DNA of 58,123 nucleotides from CAG-917 sp051883555 (GTDB lineage Bacteria; Bacillota; Clostridia; Christensenellales; CAG-917). The notes under the pieces are model-generated. The model searched no databases and had not been told where the DNA came from. It saw nothing but the letters and a program-made list of their open reading frames with translations. This document shows positions 56,268 to 58,123 of the stretch, one piece after another (position 1 is the stretch's first letter; the number at the start of each line of letters is the position of its first letter). The translations under genes and the position numbers were made by a program. The DNA is taken from NCBI GenBank assembly GCA_051883555.1, contig JBJETY010000028.1, forward strand, positions 1 to 58,123. Direction: 5' to 3'.

Positions 56268-56891
56268 TTAGCCGGCAACTTTTACCATTGCATATCTCAA
56301 TACCGTATCGCCTTTTAAATATCCTTTTTGTAAAACGTCAAGCACCTTACCGCTCATCTCGGCGTTTTCTTCTCTTAATACCGCCGACATTTTGTTAGGG
56401 TCGAATGCGTCGCCCGCTTTAATTTCAATAACGCTCACGCTGAATTTAGCAAGAAGCGTTGCAATCTGTTGCTCAATCAGTTCAAAACCTTTAAGGCTGC
56501 TCTCTTCCTTTATCATTTCTTTTGCTCTGTCGATATTGTCGACAACTTCAAGAAGTTTTTCAAGTACGGAAGCTTCGCCCAAAGCTCGCATTTCGCTGCT
56601 TAAAGACTCGTTTCGCTTTTTATAGTTTTCAAAATCCGCTCTGAGCCTTTGCGCCGTATTTTTATTCTCTTCAGCAAGAGCGATGTTTTTTCCGAGTTCC
56701 GTTTCAAGATATCCGACGTACTCTTCGGTCGTCATTTCTTCTTTTACAACGCCGTCGGAAGGTTTTTCAGATTCGGTTTCGGCATCTTTATTCGCTGCTT
56801 CTTCCGATTCTTTAACCATCTTTTCAACTTTTTCTTTCAGATTTTTTTCGTCTTCTTTTTCTTCTGAGATTTCTTTTTCTTGTTTAGCCAT
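56268..56891 (-). CDS. grpE: Nucleotide exchange factor GrpE
   Basis: Releases ADP from DnaK. 207 residues. A long acidic/Lys-rich N-terminus (~70 residues) is followed by the coiled coil (ENKNTAQRLRADFENYKKRNE) and the family C-terminus with GDAFDPNKMSAV and GYLKGDTVLRYAMVKVA. The ATG directly follows the hrcA stop, with GGAGG in the last hrcA codons. Confidence 0.97.
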   Translation of the reverse strand: MAKQEKEISEEKEDEKNLKEKVEKMVKESEEAANKDAETESEKPSDGVVKEEMTTEEYVGYLETELGKNIALAEENKNTAQRLRADFENYKKRNESLSSEMRALGEASVLEKLLEVVDNIDRAKEMIKEESSLKGFELIEQQIATLLAKFSVSVIEIKAGDAFDPNKMSAVLREENAEMSGKVLDVLQKGYLKGDTVLRYAMVKVAG

Positions 56892-57932
56892 TTATTCCTC
56901 CGTTTTGCCCCCGTCGAATACGTTTTCAAGCGATTTTTTAATTCCGTCGAGAACAGATAAAACTTTTTTATAATCCATACGTTCAGGCCCTATAACGCCT
57001 GCCTGCCCGATTACTTGCCCGTTTATTTTATATTCAGCCGTTACGATCGCGCATTTGTCAATTCCGCCGTTTTCGTCGCTTCCGATTTTTAAAGACAACT
57101 CTATATTGTCATCGGGAGTAGAAACAAGTTTTTCAAGGCTTTCGCTATCTCCGACAAGTTGCAAAAAGTTTTTAACGTCGCTCGGGCTGTCTGAATAGTC
57201 CAATACTCTCAACGCTCCCTCGACGTGTACCGACTTTCTTTTCTCGAGACTATAATTTTTTAATATGTCTATTATCTCGTCGAAAACCTGTCTGTATCCT
57301 TTAAGATTTTCGTCAATCGTCGCAAGGAAGGCGTCCGTATCCAGTTTTGAAACTTTCTTCCCTTTAAACACGCTGTTCAGAAGTTCGGATGCCGTTTCAA
57401 GCCCGGCATGCATTACTTCTTCGGGAAGTTCAATCGACTTATCGGCAATAATTCCGCAACTCGTTACGATTAACACCAAAGCAATGCCGTTGCTGAGTCC
57501 TACAAGTTTTATTTCTTCGATTTCTACGTCTTCGAAATTGTTAGTAACGAAAATCGATGTATAATTTGTAGAATCGGTTATGATTTTGGCCGCCTCTGCC
57601 GACAGTTTTTCTATATCGGAAACTTGTTTAGAAAATCTTCTTGTCATTTCGCTGAGATCGGACTCGCTAAACTCCCTGTTCATGAATGCCTTTTCGCAGT
57701 ACAACTTATACGCTTCAGCCAGCGGCACTCTGCCTGCCGACGTATGCGGTTTATCGATATATCCCAAAGCTTCCAAAGCGTTAAGCTCGCTTCTTATCGT
57801 CGCAGAGCTGACTTCAGGAAGATATTTCGATTGAATATCGTTGCTCGAAACAGGCGCTGCCGATTTGATATAGTCGTCAACCAATGCTGTAAGTATTTTT
57901 TCTTTTCTTTCAGATAATTCCTTTTTTGGCAT
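56892..57932 (-). CDS. hrcA: Heat-inducible transcription repressor HrcA
   Basis: Represses heat-shock operons by binding CIRCE when folded with GroE help. 346 residues from ATG 57932 (MPKKELSERKEKILTALVDDYIKSAAPV), which has GGAG. An open frame up to 57962 runs into CIRCE and is rejected. The winged-helix part contains SSATIRSELNALEALGYIDKPHTSAGRVP, and the C-terminal GAF-like domain is complete. First gene of hrcA-grpE-dnaK-dnaJ-prmA-rsmE-mtaB. Confidence 0.97.
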   Translation of the reverse strand: MPKKELSERKEKILTALVDDYIKSAAPVSSNDIQSKYLPEVSSATIRSELNALEALGYIDKPHTSAGRVPLAEAYKLYCEKAFMNREFSESDLSEMTRRFSKQVSDIEKLSAEAAKIITDSTNYTSIFVTNNFEDVEIEEIKLVGLSNGIALVLIVTSCGIIADKSIELPEEVMHAGLETASELLNSVFKGKKVSKLDTDAFLATIDENLKGYRQVFDEIIDILKNYSLEKRKSVHVEGALRVLDYSDSPSDVKNFLQLVGDSESLEKLVSTPDDNIELSLKIGSDENGGIDKCAIVTAEYKINGQVIGQAGVIGPERMDYKKVLSVLDGIKKSLENVFDGGKTEE

Positions 57933-57955
57933 TTGGCACTCCGAATTTACTTTTG

Positions 57956-57982
57956 TTAGCACTCTAACCCTTTGTCTGCTAA
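57956..57982. promoter_or_regulatory. CIRCE operator
   Basis: TTAGCACTC (57956-57964), 9-nt spacer, GTCTGCTAA (57974-57982). The consensus right arm is GAGTGCTAA, so one arm is perfect and the other has two mismatches. It overlaps the expected start of transcription of hrcA. Confidence 0.92.
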
Positions 57983-57983
57983 C

Positions 57984-58012
57984 AATATATTACTATTATT
58001 GCTGAATGTCAA
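57984..58012 (-). promoter_or_regulatory. hrcA operon promoter
   Basis: Minus-strand TTGACA (58012-58007), 17-nt spacer, TATATT (57989-57984), directly upstream of CIRCE. Confidence 0.9.
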
Positions 58013-58085
58013 CTGTTTTATGCAACTTTTTTAAAATTTTTTATATAAATTTTTCTACAATTTTTTACAAAATTCCCATAACGCA

Positions 58086-58117
58086 AAAAAAAACGGCGTA
58101 GCCTTTGCTACGTCGTT
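58086..58117 (-). terminator. Terminator of a minus-strand gene beyond the window
   Basis: AACGGCGTAGC (58092-58102) and GCTACGTCGTT (58107-58117) form an 11-bp stem with one G-U pair and a 4-nt loop. U10 follows on the minus strand. It should end a unit whose genes lie to the right. Confidence 0.85.
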
Positions 58118-58123
58118 AAAACT

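Overview
The window reads as chromosome from a low-GC, endospore-forming member of the Bacillota, most likely an uncultured clostridial lineage. The basis is: GGAGG-type ribosome binding sites, AT-rich spacers, a large Bacillus-type SRP RNA with an Alu domain, the spore genes gpr and ylbJ, HrcA/CIRCE heat-shock control, and Bacillota gene neighbourhoods (mraZ-rsmH, ysxC next to lon, clpP-clpX-lon, rpmF-plsX-rnc, pta-ackA beside tmcAL-ylbJ, gpr facing rpsT, rpsU-HIT-mtaB-rsmE-prmA-dnaJ-dnaK-grpE-hrcA). I cannot fix family or genus by eye. I see no phage, insertion sequence, integrase or CRISPR array.

Layout. 1-3 kb (minus): mraZ, rsmH and a tyrosine-rich membrane protein in the ftsL position, closed by a terminator, so the division cluster stops early. 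3.7-4.4 kb: a cysteine-containing possible spore-surface protein with a sigma-K-like promoter. 4.5-5.8 kb: phosphoesterase plus ysxC. 6.7-12.3 kb (minus): tig, clpP, clpX, lon. 12.5 kb: rqcH. 14.8-19 kb (minus): pta, ackA, rpmF, plsX, rnc. 19-22.3 kb: tmcAL, ylbJ and a sigma-region-4-like HTH protein behind an 11-bp-phased repeat array. 23-30.7 kb (minus): TIM-barrel isomerase, acyl-CoA synthetase, pseudouridine synthase, an RNA methyltransferase and ileS. 31-32.7 kb: ABC exporter. 33 kb: SRP RNA. 33.7-34.6 kb: divergent XRE repressor and DUF4234 membrane protein sharing three operator-like sites 30 bp apart. 34.8-36.8 kb: pyridoxal kinase and a divergent glutamate-racemase-like protein. 37-38.3 kb: gpr and rpsT. 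38.7-45.4 kb: lineage-specific proteins (RpoA-CTD/WG repeat, SH3 membrane protein, PH-like protein, long charged helix protein). 45.9-49.9 kb: SDR, tRNA-Ala(CGC), lipoprotein lipase, rpsU, HIT. 50.3-58 kb (minus): the hrcA heat-shock operon running into RNA-modification genes.

How it works together. Most of the window is housekeeping: protein quality control (Tig, ClpXP, Lon, RqcH, HrcA-GrpE-DnaK-DnaJ), ribosome and tRNA modification (RsmH, RsmE, PrmA, MtaB, TmcAL, an RlmI-like enzyme, a RluA-like enzyme), acetate metabolism (Pta-AckA, with TmcAL able to use acetate), and lipid precursor supply (PlsX). The novelty lies in regulation and lineage-specific proteins. Several monocistronic genes have no ribosome binding site and a -10 hexamer 5-7 nt before the ATG, which suggests leaderless mRNAs. 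The XRE/DUF4234 switch, the phased repeat array and the set of unrecognised envelope or coiled-coil proteins are the best leads. Many AT-rich spacers hold private tandem duplications with units of 12-32 bp.
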